Below, one piece after another: positions 8,268-17,488 of a DNA stretch of 64,000 nt (position 1 is its first letter; the number at the start of each line of letters is the position of its first letter). The notes beneath the pieces were generated by a model. That model did not search any database and had not been told where the DNA came from. It saw nothing but the letters and a program-made list of their open reading frames with translations. The stretch comes from Nocardioidaceae bacterium (GTDB lineage Bacteria > Actinomycetota > Actinomycetes > Propionibacteriales > Nocardioidaceae), in contig JAURVT010000049.1 of the NCBI GenBank assembly GCA_030655315.1, forward strand, positions 124,001 to 188,000. The letters run 5' to 3'. Made by a program: the position numbers and the translations under genes.

Positions 8268-9257
8268 CTACGCGTCGTAGACGAGGGTGTCGGTGGCCTT
8301 GACGCTCGCCCACACCGGCAGCCCGTCGGTGAGCCCGAGGTCGGCCACCGCGGCATGGGTCACGTCGGCGAGCAGCCGGACGTCGCCGTCGACCTGCACC
8401 CGCACGACGTCGCCGTGCGGCACGAGCGCCGTGACGGTGCCCGCCCAGACATTGCGGGCGCTGCTCACGGGCTTGTCGGGGTAGAGCGTCACGGACTGGG
8501 GGCGGAAGGTGCGGAAGGTGGCGCCGTCGCGCACCAGGTTCATCCCCATCAGCGACGCGACGTGGGGGCTGCGCGGTCGCTCGGACACCTCGCGCGGTGG
8601 CCCGCTCTGGCTGACCCGTCCGCGGTCGACCACGACGACGTGGTCGGCGAGCACGAGGGCGTCGAGGGCGTCGTGGGTGACGATCACCGTGACGCCGTCG
8701 AACGTCGCGAGGTGACGACGCAGGAAGGTGCGGACCGCCGCGGTCACCGAGACGTCGAGCGCGGCCGTGGGCTCGTCGAGCAGCAGCATGGCCGGCTCCT
8801 GCGCGAGCGCGCGGACGATCGCCACGCGCTGGCGCTGGCCTCCGGAGAGCTGGGCGGGCCGGCGGGCGGCGAGCTCGAGGAGGTCGGTGCGCTCCAGCCA
8901 GGTGGTGGCGACGGCGCGGGCCTCGCGCCGGGACGCCCCGCTCTCGCGCGGGCCGAAGGCGACGTTGTCGCGGACGTCGAGGTGCGGGAAGAGCAGGGGG
9001 TCCTGGAACACGACGCCGACGCGGCGGTCGGCGGTCGGGACGCGCACCCCCGCGGCCGGGTCGTCGAGCACCCGGTCGCCGAGCCGCACGTGGCCGGCGG
9101 TCAGGGGCGTCAGGCCGCCGAGGGCACGGAGCAGGCTGCTCTTGCCCGCGCCGTTGGGCCCGAGGAGCGCGACCACCTCGCCGGAGCCGGCCTCGACCCG
9201 GGCGTCGAGCGAGAACGCGCCGCGGGTCAGCACGGTGTGCGCGTCGAGCCCGGTCAC
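8268..9257 (-). CDS. modC: Molybdate-type ABC transporter ATP-binding protein
   Basis: The ATPase of an ABC importer, 329 residues. Walker A is LLGPNGAGKSS (about 30-40), Q-loop VVFQDPLLFPHL, signature LSGGQRQRVAI, Walker B AMLLLDEPTA and H-loop VIVTHD. The C-terminal 70 residues (ARNVWAGTVTALVPHGDVVRVQVDGDVRLLADVT) form a TOBE domain, which in ModC binds molybdate or tungstate. The start is GTG 9257, overlapping the modB stop by 4 bases (GTGA). This fits a ModC assignment, though sulfate or other oxyanion ATPases are close relatives. Confidence 0.88.
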   Translation of the reverse strand: MTGLDAHTVLTRGAFSLDARVEAGSGEVVALLGPNGAGKSSLLRALGGLTPLTAGHVRLGDRVLDDPAAGVRVPTADRRVGVVFQDPLLFPHLDVRDNVAFGPRESGASRREARAVATTWLERTDLLELAARRPAQLSGGQRQRVAIVRALAQEPAMLLLDEPTAALDVSVTAAVRTFLRRHLATFDGVTVIVTHDALDALVLADHVVVVDRGRVSQSGPPREVSERPRSPHVASLMGMNLVRDGATFRTFRPQSVTLYPDKPVSSARNVWAGTVTALVPHGDVVRVQVDGDVRLLADVTHAAVADLGLTDGLPVWASVKATDTLVYDA

Positions 9258-10072
9258 CGCAGCGCCCCCGCGGTCCAGCGCTCGCGCAGGAGCACCAGGA
9301 CCAGCACGCTGATGCCGAGCAGCACCAGGCTGAGCAGGATGGCGACGTCGGGGTCGGACGACTGCAGCCGGCCGTAGATCTCGAGCGTGGTGGTGCGGGT
9401 GGTGCCCTGGAAGTTGCCCGCGAAGGTGATCGTCGCCCCGAACTCCCCGAGCGCGCGGGCCCAGGCCAGGGCCGCGCCGCCGGCCAGCCCGGGGGCGGCC
9501 AGGGGCACCGTCACCCGGCGGAACGTCCGCCACCGGCTGGCCCCGAGGCTCGCGGCCACCTCGTCGAACCGGCGGTCGGCGGTGCGCAGCGCGCCCTCGA
9601 CGCTGATCACCAGGAAGGGCAGCGACACGAACGTCTGGGCCAGGACCACGGCGTAGACGGTGAAGGTGATGCCGACCCCGAAGACCTCCAGCAGCGGCTC
9701 GCCGACGAGCCCGCGCCGGCCGAACGCCGTCAGCAGCGCGACGCCGCCGACCACGGGCGGCAGGATCAGGGGCACCGTCACGAACGCGCGGACGACCTTC
9801 TTGCCGCGGAACTCCACCCGGGCCAGCAGCCAGGCGAGCGGCAGCCCGATGAGCACCACGATGATCGTGGACGCCGTGGACGTGATCGCGCTCAGCCGCA
9901 GCGCGTCGGCGACCGAGGGGTCCCGCAGCGCCCCCAGGTCGTCCCACGGGGCGCGCGCGACCAGCCCGACCACGGGCAGCAGGAGCAGCAGCAGCGCCAC
10001 CACCGACGGCACCAGCAGGACGACGGGCACCCGGCCCAGCGCCGGCCCGTCGACCGGCCTAGTCGTCGGCAC
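9254..10072 (-). CDS. modB: Molybdate-type ABC transporter permease
   Basis: A 272-residue inner-membrane permease with about six hydrophobic segments, starting near residues 17-40 (VVLLVPSVVALLLLLLPVVGLVA). The cytoplasmic EAA loop typical of MetI-like permeases is visible near residues 160-180 (EVAASLGASRWRTFRRVTVPLAAPGLAGG), which contacts the ATPase. AWARALGEFGATITFAGN is the stretch most characteristic of ModB/CysT-type permeases. The gene starts 9 bases after the HTH-TOBE gene stop and overlaps modC by 4 bases. No substrate-binding protein gene (modA) lies beside it. Confidence 0.9.
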   Translation of the reverse strand: MPTTRPVDGPALGRVPVVLLVPSVVALLLLLLPVVGLVARAPWDDLGALRDPSVADALRLSAITSTASTIIVVLIGLPLAWLLARVEFRGKKVVRAFVTVPLILPPVVGGVALLTAFGRRGLVGEPLLEVFGVGITFTVYAVVLAQTFVSLPFLVISVEGALRTADRRFDEVAASLGASRWRTFRRVTVPLAAPGLAGGAALAWARALGEFGATITFAGNFQGTTRTTTLEIYGRLQSSDPDVAILLSLVLLGISVLVLVLLRERWTAGALR

Positions 10073-10081
10073 GGGGCGTCG

Positions 10082-10480
10082 TCACCGGTCGACCTCGATC
10101 GACACGTTGGTCGACTTCACCGCGGCCACGGCCACGACGCCGACCTCGAGACCGAGGTCGTCGGCCGCCTCGCGGCTGATCAGCGAGACCACCCGGTACG
10201 GGCCGCAGCACAGCTCGACCTGGGCCATCACGTGGTCGCGCTTGACCGCGGTGACGATGCCCCGGAGCTGGTTGCGCTGGCTCACCTGGTGCGAGCCACC
10301 GCCCTCACGGGGCAGGTCGGCGACCTCGACGGCCAGCTCGGCGAGCACGGACCCCTCGATCCCGGCGGCGCCCTGCGGCGTGCGCGCGAGCGAGAAGCGG
10401 CGCTGCTCGGCCCAGCGGCGCACGGTGTCGTCGCTGACCCCGAGCAGGGAGGCGGCCTCGGAGATACGGTAGACGCTCAC
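10082..10480 (-). CDS. HTH-TOBE molbindin-type regulator
   Basis: About 132 residues. The N terminus (YRISEAASLLGVSDDTVRRWAEQRR) is a MerR/excisionase-type helix-turn-helix. The C-terminal half (SQRNQLRGIVTAVKRDHVMAQVELCCGPYRVVSLISREAADDLGL) is a single TOBE/Mop domain that binds molybdate in ModE and molbindins. It is probably a molybdate-sensing regulator or storage protein for the modBC genes directly downstream. The frame permits ATG 10489, but TACGAT lies 7 nt before GTG 10480 (coding-strand hexamer at 10488-10493). That fits a leaderless start at 10480 giving VSVYRISEA. Confidence 0.85.
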   Translation of the reverse strand: MSVYRISEAASLLGVSDDTVRRWAEQRRFSLARTPQGAAGIEGSVLAELAVEVADLPREGGGSHQVSQRNQLRGIVTAVKRDHVMAQVELCCGPYRVVSLISREAADDLGLEVGVVAVAAVKSTNVSIEVDR

Positions 10481-10516
10481 GGGACGCATCGTACCGACGG
10501 TCCGCGGACGCGGGCG

Positions 10517-11950
10517 TCAGGACGGCGAGACGTCCTCAGGTGCGCCCTCGTCCGGGTCGTCGTCGCCTCGGACGGCCTCGTCCCTCGCGTCACGGCCCTG
10601 GGCGGCGACGATCCGGCGCAGGCGTCGCGCACCGGCCCGCCGCACCCGCCGGTCGACCGAGCCGAGCGGACCGACCAGCCGCGGGCCGGCCCACCGGGTC
10701 TCCAGGCGTCGGGCCTCGCGGGCCAGCGGTTGCGCGATGTACTCGCCGAGGATGGCGCCCGAGGCGAGGGCGACCGCGACGCTGCCCGCGCTGAGCAGCG
10801 AGAACAGGCCCGTCGTGTCGTCCTGCCCGAGCAGCAGGAACAGGCCCTGGTAGATGGCGAGGCCGGGCAGCAGCGCCACGATCGCGGTGGTGACGACGAC
10901 CAGGGGCGGCACCCTGACCCGCGACGCGAGCGCGTACGCGACCAGGCCCACCCCGAGCGCCGCCGTCGCCGAGCCCGCGGTCGGGCCGAGCCGGGCCTGG
11001 ATCGCGCCCTGGTAGAGCAGCTGCGCGGCCAGACCGATCGCGCCGCACGCGAGCAGGGCGCGCAGCGGCACCTGGCAGATCACGGCGAACGCGGTGCTCG
11101 CCACCGCCGCCCCCACCAGCTGCATCGGCAGGGCGCCGAGGCCCACCGAGCCACCGCTGACCACGAGGTCGACGCCGAAGTTGTCGGCGATCGTGAGGCC
11201 CATCGACACGCCCGCGATGACGCCGCCCGTGAGCAGCACCGCCTCGAAGCTGCGGGCGGCGCCCGTCACGTAGTAGCCCGACAGCGCGTCCTGGATGGCG
11301 CCGACGAGCGAGATGCCGGCCAGCAGGATGACGATGCCCGAGGCGATGACCAACGAGGGGTTGACCGGGGCGTCCGACAGGTGGAGCACGACGGCGGCCG
11401 CCGTCGCGATCAGGGCGCCGGCCACCTGCTGGTAGAACGCCGGGATGCGTCGGCGCCCGAGCCGCCGGTTGACCATGTCGATGAGCACCGCGACGCAGAA
11501 GGTGGAGAGCACCACCAGCCAGCCGCCGCCGAGGAGCAGCGAGATGCCCGCCGCCATCACGCCGGTGGCCGCGGTCGACACCCACCGCGGGTACGGGTTG
11601 GCGGTGGACTGGAGCTGCAGGACGGCCGCGCTGGCCTCCGCGCGGTCGATGCGTCCGGCGGCGAGGTCGCGGACCACCTGGTCGATCGCCGTCAGGGCAC
11701 CGAAGTCGAGGCCGCGTCGCTGCACCTGGCGCAGGTGGGTCTCGGGCGGGCTGTCCGGGGTCGCCTGGTACGACACCGCGAGCGTCGTGAAGTTGATGTC
11801 CACCACGCAGCCGCGCAGGCCGCACGCCTCGGTGATCACCCGCATCGACACCGCGACGTCGGGGGCGCCGGCGCCCGACCCGAGCAGGATCTCGCCGGCC
11901 CGGAGCGCGAGGTCGACCGTCAGGTAGACCTCGCCGTGGGGGTCGGCCAT
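10517..11950 (-). CDS. ThrE-family threonine/serine exporter
   Basis: A 477-residue integral membrane protein. The N-terminal soluble region (about 1-115) carries ACGLRGCVVDINFTTLAVSY, typical of the DUF1212 part of ThrE. About ten membrane segments follow in two groups (VSTAATGVMAAGISLLLGGGWLVVL... and ...LLPGLAIYQGLFLLLGQDDTTGLF). In this single-chain arrangement both halves (YjjP-like and YjjB-like) are fused, as in Corynebacterium ThrE, which exports threonine and serine. The C terminus (about 410-477) is a charged Arg/Asp-rich tail. GAGGAG upstream of ATG 11950 sets the start. Substrate assignment is by family. Confidence 0.88.
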   Translation of the reverse strand: MADPHGEVYLTVDLALRAGEILLGSGAGAPDVAVSMRVITEACGLRGCVVDINFTTLAVSYQATPDSPPETHLRQVQRRGLDFGALTAIDQVVRDLAAGRIDRAEASAAVLQLQSTANPYPRWVSTAATGVMAAGISLLLGGGWLVVLSTFCVAVLIDMVNRRLGRRRIPAFYQQVAGALIATAAAVVLHLSDAPVNPSLVIASGIVILLAGISLVGAIQDALSGYYVTGAARSFEAVLLTGGVIAGVSMGLTIADNFGVDLVVSGGSVGLGALPMQLVGAAVASTAFAVICQVPLRALLACGAIGLAAQLLYQGAIQARLGPTAGSATAALGVGLVAYALASRVRVPPLVVVTTAIVALLPGLAIYQGLFLLLGQDDTTGLFSLLSAGSVAVALASGAILGEYIAQPLAREARRLETRWAGPRLVGPLGSVDRRVRRAGARRLRRIVAAQGRDARDEAVRGDDDPDEGAPEDVSPS

Positions 11951-12027
11951 GGGGTTCTCCTCGAGCGCGTGGGTGGGCGGGGTGGGCTGGATCGGCCACG
12001 CGGGGGTCCGACCGGGACAATGGCCAG

Positions 12028-12588
12028 GTGAGTCAACCAGACAGCGGCCCGAGCCGACGACCCAGCGCCAGGCGCGGGCTGACGGACTCCCTGGGCGACA
12101 TGGTCCGCTCGGTCGCGGTGCTGCTCGGGCTCGTCGTCGTGGTGGTGCTCGTGGGCAACTTCCTGTTCAGCCGCGACGGCGGCGACCGCCCGACCGTCGA
12201 CTGGGAGCAGCCGCTCGTCCAGGCGCGCGAGGCCTCCACCTTCCCGCTCTGGGCACCCCCGTCGCTGCCCGAGGGCTGGCGCGCGACCACCGTGTCGTAC
12301 TCCCCGGGCGAGACCGGCCGCTGGCACCTGGGCGTGCAGACCGCCGACGACGACTACGTCGGGCTGGAGGTCTCCCCGGTCGGGGAGCGACGCCTGGTGG
12401 AGCGGTACTCCGGCAGCACCTCGCAGGACGGCGAGGTCGAGGTGGGCGGGCACACCTGGACCCGGTGGAGCGGCGACGACGAGACGTCGCTCGTCCGCAC
12501 CGACGACGACGGCACCGCGATCCTCGTCACCGGCACCGCGCCGGCCGCCGAGATCCGCGACTACGCCGCCACGCTCACCACCGGCTGA
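12028..12588 (+). CDS. DUF4245 family membrane-anchored protein
   Basis: 186 residues with one N-terminal membrane segment (about residues 28-45, VAVLLGLVVVVVLVGNFLF) and an extracytoplasmic domain of about 130 residues containing PLWAPPSLPEGWRATTVSY and GGHTWTRWSGDDETSLVRT. This matches the actinobacterial DUF4245 family, which in mycobacteria also lies near glpX and xseBA. Function unknown. The start is GTG 12028 with GACAAT 6 nt upstream (12016-12021), suggesting a leaderless message. It is convergent with xseB, 8 bases away. Confidence 0.85.
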   Translation: MSQPDSGPSRRPSARRGLTDSLGDMVRSVAVLLGLVVVVVLVGNFLFSRDGGDRPTVDWEQPLVQAREASTFPLWAPPSLPEGWRATTVSYSPGETGRWHLGVQTADDDYVGLEVSPVGERRLVERYSGSTSQDGEVEVGGHTWTRWSGDDETSLVRTDDDGTAILVTGTAPAAEIRDYAATLTTG

Positions 12589-12596
12589 GCGAGCGG

Positions 12597-12824
12597 CTAC
12601 TCCTCGTCGGGCTCGCCCTGCTGGGCGGCGGCGAGCCGGGCGCGGGCGCCGTCGAGCCAGCGCTGGCAGACCGCGGCCAGCTCCTCGCCGCGCTCCCACA
12701 GGGCGAGGGACTCCTCCAGCGTGGTGCCGCCGGTCTCGAGCCGTCGGACGACGTCGACGAGCTCGTCCCGCGCCTCCTCGTAGGGGACGTCGGGCTGGGT
12801 CTCAGGCTTGGTCTTCGGTGGCAT
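12597..12824 (-). CDS. xseB: Exodeoxyribonuclease VII small subunit
   Basis: The 75-residue small subunit of exonuclease VII. The core [46 protein letters not shown] is the two-helix XseB signature, including the conserved 'LE.SL.L.E.G..L...C...L' pattern. XseB assembles with XseA into a long complex that degrades single-stranded DNA. The start overlaps the end of xseA by 23 bases, as expected for translationally coupled subunits. Length is normal. Confidence 0.95.
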   Translation of the reverse strand: MPPKTKPETQPDVPYEEARDELVDVVRRLETGGTTLEESLALWERGEELAAVCQRWLDGARARLAAAQQGEPDEE

Positions 12825-14088
12825 CGGGCTCCTCGGTGCTGGAGGGGGCGGTGGTGGAGGGGGCGGTGGTGGTGCGGGCGGGGGTGGTGCGGACGGTGGT
12901 GACGACGACGTGGCCGTCGGCCACCCGCACGTCCAGCTCGACGCCCGCCGCGACCTGCTCGACCGAGGTCACGACGGACCCGTCGGGCAGCTGGGCGACC
13001 GCGTAGCCGCGGTCCAGGGTCGAGAGCGGCGACAGCCCGCGCACACGGGCGAGGTGGTGGCCGACCTCGTCGTGGGCACGCTCCAGCCGGTGCCCGAGCG
13101 AGCGGCGGGCGCGGTCGCGGGCCTGCGTGACCGCGGCGGCGCGCTCGTCGACCATCGACAGCGGCGCCGCGAGCACCGGACGTCCGCGGAGCGACTCCAG
13201 CGCGTGCTCCTCCCGGCGGAGCAGCCCGTGCACGGCCTGGCCGGCGCGGTGCCGCATGGCGGCGATGCCCGCGAGCTCGTCGGCGACCGCCGGCACCACC
13301 GTCTTGGCGGCGTCGGTCGGCGTGGCGGCTCGGTGGTCGGCGACGAGGTCGAGCAGCGGGACGTCGGGCTCGTGGCCGATGGCGCTGACCAGCGGGGTGG
13401 TGAGCCTCGACACGGCGCGGACGAGCGCCTCGTCGGAGAACGGCAGGAGGTCCTCGACCGAGCCGCCGCCCCGGGCGACGACGATGACGTCGACCTCGGG
13501 GTCGGCGCCGAGCGAGCGCACCGCCTCGATCACCTGGGCCGCGGCGCTCACCCCCTGGACGAGGCAGTGGCGCACGTCGAACTCGACGCCGGGCCAGCGG
13601 CGCCGGGCCACCTCCAGCACGTCGCGCTCGGCCGCCGAGCCCTGGCCGGTGACCAGACCCACCCGGCGGGGCAGGAAGGGCAGGGGGCGCTTGAGCCGCG
13701 GGTCGAACAGGCCCTCGGCCGCGAGCAGCTGGCGTCGCTGCTCCAGCCGGGCCAGCAGCTCCCCGACGCCGACCGGGCGGATCTCGCGCGCGTCGAGCGA
13801 GAGCGACCCGGTGCGCTCGTAGAACGAGACCCGGGCGTGGACGACCACGCGGGCGCCCTCGGTGACCGGCGGGTTGGCCGAGTCGAGGACGCTGCGGTGG
13901 CACGTGAGCGAGACCGACATCTCGGCCACGGGGTCGCGCAGCGTGAGGAAGCACCGGCCGGCGCGCCGGTTGAGCTGGGCCACCTGGCCCTCGACCCAGA
14001 TGGGTCCGAGCCGCCCGAGGTAGCTCGAGAGCAGCTGGGTGACCTGGCGCAGCGGGGCGGGGGACTCCGCACTCGTCTCCAGGGCCAC
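12802..14088 (-). CDS. xseA: Exodeoxyribonuclease VII large subunit
   Basis: The 428-residue catalytic subunit of exonuclease VII. An N-terminal OB-fold (about 10-105, [23 protein letters not shown]) is followed by the nuclease domain with [20 protein letters not shown], the conserved [19 protein letters not shown] segment near residue 203 and ISAIGHEPD-type [23 protein letters not shown] long helical region and a Thr/Pro-rich tail end the protein. The start is GTG 14088 with TAGGCT 6 nt before it (14095-14100). It is divergent from ispH and upstream of xseB. Confidence 0.96.
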   Translation of the reverse strand: MALETSAESPAPLRQVTQLLSSYLGRLGPIWVEGQVAQLNRRAGRCFLTLRDPVAEMSVSLTCHRSVLDSANPPVTEGARVVVHARVSFYERTGSLSLDAREIRPVGVGELLARLEQRRQLLAAEGLFDPRLKRPLPFLPRRVGLVTGQGSAAERDVLEVARRRWPGVEFDVRHCLVQGVSAAAQVIEAVRSLGADPEVDVIVVARGGGSVEDLLPFSDEALVRAVSRLTTPLVSAIGHEPDVPLLDLVADHRAATPTDAAKTVVPAVADELAGIAAMRHRAGQAVHGLLRREEHALESLRGRPVLAAPLSMVDERAAAVTQARDRARRSLGHRLERAHDEVGHHLARVRGLSPLSTLDRGYAVAQLPDGSVVTSVEQVAAGVELDVRVADGHVVVTTVRTTPARTTTAPSTTAPSSTEEPDATEDQA

Positions 14089-14131
14089 GGCTCCAGCCTA
14101 GGCGCGACCGGCGGGCCCTTACGATGGGGAC

Positions 14132-15130
14132 ATGACCTCCGTACCGCTGGGCATGCCCTCCGTGGCCACCGACGGCGACCGCGACGTGCTGCTCGCGGCA
14201 CCCCGCGGCTACTGCGCCGGCGTCGACCGCGCCGTCATCACGGTCGAGAAGGCGCTGGACCTGTACGGCTCGCCGGTCTACGTGCGCAAGCAGATCGTGC
14301 ACAACAAGCACGTGGTGCAGAACCTCGAGCGTCGTGGCGCGATCTTCGTCGAGGAGCTCGACGAGGTGCCGGCCGGCGAGACGGTGGTGTTCTCCGCGCA
14401 CGGCGTCTCGCCCGCGGTGCACGCCGAAGCCGCCGGGCGCTCGCTCAAGACGATCGACGCCACCTGCCCGCTGGTCACCAAGGTGCACCACGAGGCGCGC
14501 CGGTTCGCCAAGGAGGGCAAGCAGATCCTCCTGATCGGGCACGCGGGGCACGAGGAGGTCGAGGGCACCGCCGGCGAGGCCCCCGAGCACATCACGCTCG
14601 TCGAGCGCCCGTCCGACGTCGAGCACCTCGAGTTCCCCGAGGGCACCGAGCTGTCCTGGCTGTCGCAGACCACGCTCAGCGTCGACGAGACGATGGAGAC
14701 GGTCGACCGGCTGCGCGAGAAGTTCCCGCAGCTGCAGGACCCGCCGAGCGACGACATCTGCTACGCCACGCAGAACCGTCAGCTGGCCGTCAAGGAGATC
14801 GCGCGCACCTCCGACCTGGTGATCGTGGTGGGCTCGGCGAACTCCTCGAACTCGGTGCGTCTGGTCGAGGTGGCCCTCGACGCGGGCGCCAAGGCGTCCT
14901 ACCGCGTCGACGACGTCTCCGAGATCGACGAGGCCTGGTTCGACGGCGTGGAGTCGGTGGGCGTGACGTCGGGGGCCTCGGTGCCCGAGGACCTCGTCGA
15001 CGACGTGCTGACGCTGCTGCGCGAGCGCGGCTACCCCGCGGCCACCGCGGTGCACACCGCCGAGGAGTCGCTGATCTTCTCGCTGCCGCCCGAGCTGCGC
15101 CGCGACATGAAGGCCGCCGGCCAGGTCTGA
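14132..15130 (+). CDS. ispH: 4-hydroxy-3-methylbut-2-enyl diphosphate reductase
   Basis: IspH (LytB) performs the last step of the MEP pathway, reducing HMBPP to IPP and DMAPP with a [4Fe-4S] cluster. The 332-residue protein has the three cluster cysteines: C28 in [14 protein letters not shown]112 in [12 protein letters not shown] and C210 in [10 protein letters not shown]. The HGVSP and [11 protein letters not shown] active-site loops are intact. The start at ATG 14132 follows TACGAT by 6 nt (14120-14125) with no Shine-Dalgarno, a leaderless arrangement. It is divergent from xseA, the same order as in mycobacteria. Confidence 0.97.
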   Translation: MTSVPLGMPSVATDGDRDVLLAAPRGYCAGVDRAVITVEKALDLYGSPVYVRKQIVHNKHVVQNLERRGAIFVEELDEVPAGETVVFSAHGVSPAVHAEAAGRSLKTIDATCPLVTKVHHEARRFAKEGKQILLIGHAGHEEVEGTAGEAPEHITLVERPSDVEHLEFPEGTELSWLSQTTLSVDETMETVDRLREKFPQLQDPPSDDICYATQNRQLAVKEIARTSDLVIVVGSANSSNSVRLVEVALDAGAKASYRVDDVSEIDEAWFDGVESVGVTSGASVPEDLVDDVLTLLRERGYPAATAVHTAEESLIFSLPPELRRDMKAAGQV

Positions 15131-15146
15131 GGCCGGTGCGCCGGCG

Positions 15147-15611
15147 TCAGTCGGCCGAGGCCCGGTGGGCGCCGACGATGCGCGCCGCGATCACGGCGAG
15201 CACCGACAGGTGTCCGACGACGAGCGCGGTGGCGTGGTCGACGACCCCGGCGATGATGCGCTGCAGGGTGCCGGCGGAGCTCGCGAGCCCGTCGACGTCG
15301 ATCGCCTGCGGCTGGTAGACCGCGACGACCCAGACCGCGGCGACCATGAGCAGCGGGGGCAGCACGCCCGGCGCGAACAGGGCTCGCACGTCGGCGGCCA
15401 TGGCGGCGGTGAGGGTGACGAGCACGAAGCCCACGCCGAAGAGCGGGCCGAGGCTGCCGGTGCTGGCGATGGTCAGCCAGGTGACGAGCGCCTGCCCGAC
15501 GACCGCGGACACCACGACCGTCCCCGCGGCGAGGTCGCGCTCGGCGAGACCGGCCAGCGGGGATCGCTGGGTGAGCGTCTCCCAGTGCTCCACAGGCTGA
15601 ACGTAGGCCAC
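15147..15611 (-). CDS. DUF6542 family membrane protein
   Basis: 154 residues with about four hydrophobic segments (GTVVVSAVVGQALVTWLTI, LFGVGFVLVTLTAAMAADVRALF, VLPPLLMVAAVWVVAVYQP and HATALVVGHLSVLAVIAAR). The RALFAP-PPL pattern between segments is characteristic of DUF6542, an actinobacterial membrane domain found next to ispH and ychF. Function unknown. AGGGG upstream supports the GTG start at 15611. It is convergent with ispH, 16 bases apart. Confidence 0.75.
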   Translation of the reverse strand: MAYVQPVEHWETLTQRSPLAGLAERDLAAGTVVVSAVVGQALVTWLTIASTGSLGPLFGVGFVLVTLTAAMAADVRALFAPGVLPPLLMVAAVWVVAVYQPQAIDVDGLASSAGTLQRIIAGVVDHATALVVGHLSVLAVIAARIVGAHRASAD

Positions 15612-15620
15612 GGTGATCCC

Positions 15621-16784
15621 CTAGACCGCGCGCCGCGCCGGGGATCCCGGGCCGGACGCGTCGGCCTCGGTGACCTCGTCGGACAGTGTCGGCGGCAGCG
15701 CGTCGACGAGCTCGGGGGCGGTGAGCGGGCGGACCGTCCGGTCGACGGGCGCGACGGCCGGCAGCGGCTCGTCGGAGACGTCGAGCTCGGCCAGCCGGCG
15801 GGCCGAGACCATCACGCGCGTCTCGATGGACGCGACGGCGCTGTTGTAGCTGTGCACGGCGCTGCCGAGCGAGCGGCCGACCTTGTCGAGGTGGGTGCCC
15901 GCGGTGCCCAGCCGCTCGTACAGGTCGCGGGCGAGACGGTGGATCTCGCGGGCGTTGTCGGCCAGGCGTGCCTGCGTCCAGGCGTGCGCGACGGTGCGCA
16001 GCAGCGCGATCAGCGTGGTGGGCGTGGCGAGCACGACCTTGTGGCCCGCGGCGTGCTCGAGCAGCATCGGGTCGGCCTCCAGCGCGGCGGACAGGAACGA
16101 CTCGCCCGGCACGAACAGCACGACGAACTCGGGGGTGTGCTCGAGCCGGCGCCAGTAGCCCTTGGCGGCCAGCTGGTCGACGTGGGTGCGCAGCTGGCGG
16201 GCGTGCCGCGTGAGCTGCGCGGCGCGCTCGGCGTCGGAGGTGGCCTCGCCGGCGTCGAGGAACGCGTCGAGCGGCACCTTGGAGTCGACGACGACCTTCC
16301 GGTCGCCCGCCAGGTGCACGACCATGTCGGGCCGCAGCACGGTGCCGTCCTCACCCTCCAGCGAGGTCTGCTCGGTGAAGTCGCACCGGTCGACGAGGCC
16401 CGCGAGCTCGACGGCACGCCGCAGGTGCATCTCGCCCCAGCGACCACGGACCTGCGGGCGGCGCAGCGCGGTGGCCAGCGACGCGGTCTCGCGGCGCAGC
16501 CCCTCGCCGGTGGCCCGGACGGCCTCCACCTGCTCGCGCAGCTGGGCGTGCCACTCGATCCGGCTCGACTCCAGCTGACGCAGCCGGGCGTCGAACCGGT
16601 CGAGGCTCTCGCGCACCGGCGCGACGGCCTGGCTGGTGGCGGTGGCCGACAGGCTCATCTGCTCGGCGACGGCACCGGCGTCGCCCGGGGTGGTGCGCAG
16701 GTAGCGGGCCCCGAGGATCGCGCCGACGGCCAGCCCCGCGGCCAGGGCCAGCAGGGCGACGAGGAGGAGGGGAAGGACGTCCAT
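15621..16784 (-). CDS. rmuC: DNA recombination protein RmuC
   Basis: 387 residues. An N-terminal membrane anchor (residues 3-28) is followed by a coiled-coil region (about 40-105) and the PD-(D/E)XK-like RmuC core. Visible core motifs are GRWGEMHLRRAVELAG, RPDMVVHLAGDRKVVVDSKVPLDAF (nuclease-like acidic and lysine residues) and FVVLFVPGESFLSAAL, with ATPTTLIALLRTVAHAW after them. RmuC limits DNA inversions and rearrangements, and its catalysis is inferred. The frame stays open upstream, but ATG 16784 is the natural start because the anchor begins there. It is divergent from a GNAT gene. Confidence 0.93.
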   Translation of the reverse strand: MDVLPLLLVALLALAAGLAVGAILGARYLRTTPGDAGAVAEQMSLSATATSQAVAPVRESLDRFDARLRQLESSRIEWHAQLREQVEAVRATGEGLRRETASLATALRRPQVRGRWGEMHLRRAVELAGLVDRCDFTEQTSLEGEDGTVLRPDMVVHLAGDRKVVVDSKVPLDAFLDAGEATSDAERAAQLTRHARQLRTHVDQLAAKGYWRRLEHTPEFVVLFVPGESFLSAALEADPMLLEHAAGHKVVLATPTTLIALLRTVAHAWTQARLADNAREIHRLARDLYERLGTAGTHLDKVGRSLGSAVHSYNSAVASIETRVMVSARRLAELDVSDEPLPAVAPVDRTVRPLTAPELVDALPPTLSDEVTEADASGPGSPARRAV

Positions 16785-16832
16785 GCCCGCACGGTCGCAG
16801 GGGGGTCCGACAGAAACCGCCCCCCGGGCACG

Positions 16833-16850
16833 GGTTTGCGCCACTCGGCG
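16833..16850. repeat. Single copy of the GCGCC(G/A)CTCGGCG intergenic motif
   Basis: The 18-base string GGTTTGCGCCACTCGGCG matches the block GGTTTGCGCCGCTCG at 239-252 within the inverted-repeat arm, differing at one base. It lies in the divergent gap between rmuC and the GNAT gene. It looks like a short member of the same dispersed family, but one copy this short could be chance in such a GC-rich genome. Confidence 0.45.
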
Positions 16851-16886
16851 CGCCAGGGACACCGGGCTCGAGTCCCACCTGGTTGG

Positions 16887-17477
16887 GTGACGACCGTGGC
16901 CCGGTTCCCCGACGTCCCGGCGACGACGTCCGACCGCGTCCGCCTGCGCCGGTTCACCGAGGCCGACGCCCCGCGCGTCCTCGACCTGCACGGCCGGATC
17001 GAGGTGGTGCGGTGGCTGGACGACCCGCCCTTCGACCTCCAGGTGTCGCGGGCCGACGCGGTGCGGTGGATCGACAGGGCCCACACCCTGCAGATCACCG
17101 ACCCGCGGTGCGGCGTGTGGGCGGTCGAGGTGGTCGCGACGGGCGTCGTCGCGGGCACCGCGCTGCTCGCGCCGGTGCCGAACGACCCGCGGGAGCGACG
17201 TCAGATCGGCTGGCACCTGCACCCCGACTCCGTCGGCCACGGGTACGCCACCGAGGCGGCCGCGGCGGTCCGCGACCACGCGTTCGCGTGCGGGCTCGAC
17301 GAGGTGCTCGTGCTCATGTACGCCGACAACGCGCCGTCGGCCGCCGTCGCGCGCCGGATCGGGATGACCGAGCTCGGCGTGCTGCCCGACCCGTACTACT
17401 CCGGCGAGTCCCTGTTCTTCACCATGACCCGCGACGAGCACGAGGCGCTGGTCGGGGCAGCGGGCCCGCCCCCGTAG
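16887..17477 (+). CDS. GNAT acetyltransferase (RimJ/RimL type)
   Basis: 196 residues of the GNAT fold. The N terminus TSDRVRLRRFTEADAPRVLDLHG is the RimJ/RimL-type opening. IGWHLHPDSVGHGYATEAAAAV gives the acetyl-CoA-binding motif A (here GHGYA), and YADNAPSAAVARRIGM is the following motif B helix. It likely transfers acetyl from acetyl-CoA to an amino group of a small molecule or protein; the acceptor is unknown. GTG 16887 is chosen as the first start after the upstream repeat. The ychF start lies 11 bases after the stop, so the two are probably co-transcribed. Confidence 0.85.
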   Translation: MTTVARFPDVPATTSDRVRLRRFTEADAPRVLDLHGRIEVVRWLDDPPFDLQVSRADAVRWIDRAHTLQITDPRCGVWAVEVVATGVVAGTALLAPVPNDPRERRQIGWHLHPDSVGHGYATEAAAAVRDHAFACGLDEVLVLMYADNAPSAAVARRIGMTELGVLPDPYYSGESLFFTMTRDEHEALVGAAGPPP

Positions 17478-17488
17478 GCTTGCCTCTC

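Noticed and set aside
5556-9377. A 1273-codon plus-strand open frame
   Set aside because: Antisense to pfkB, glpX and modC, with the same low-complexity composition and no recognisable fold.
16860-16885. tRNA T-arm-like string (GGGCTCGAGTCCCACC)
   Set aside because: No acceptor stem, anticodon arm or CCA could be assembled around it, so it is not a tRNA gene.
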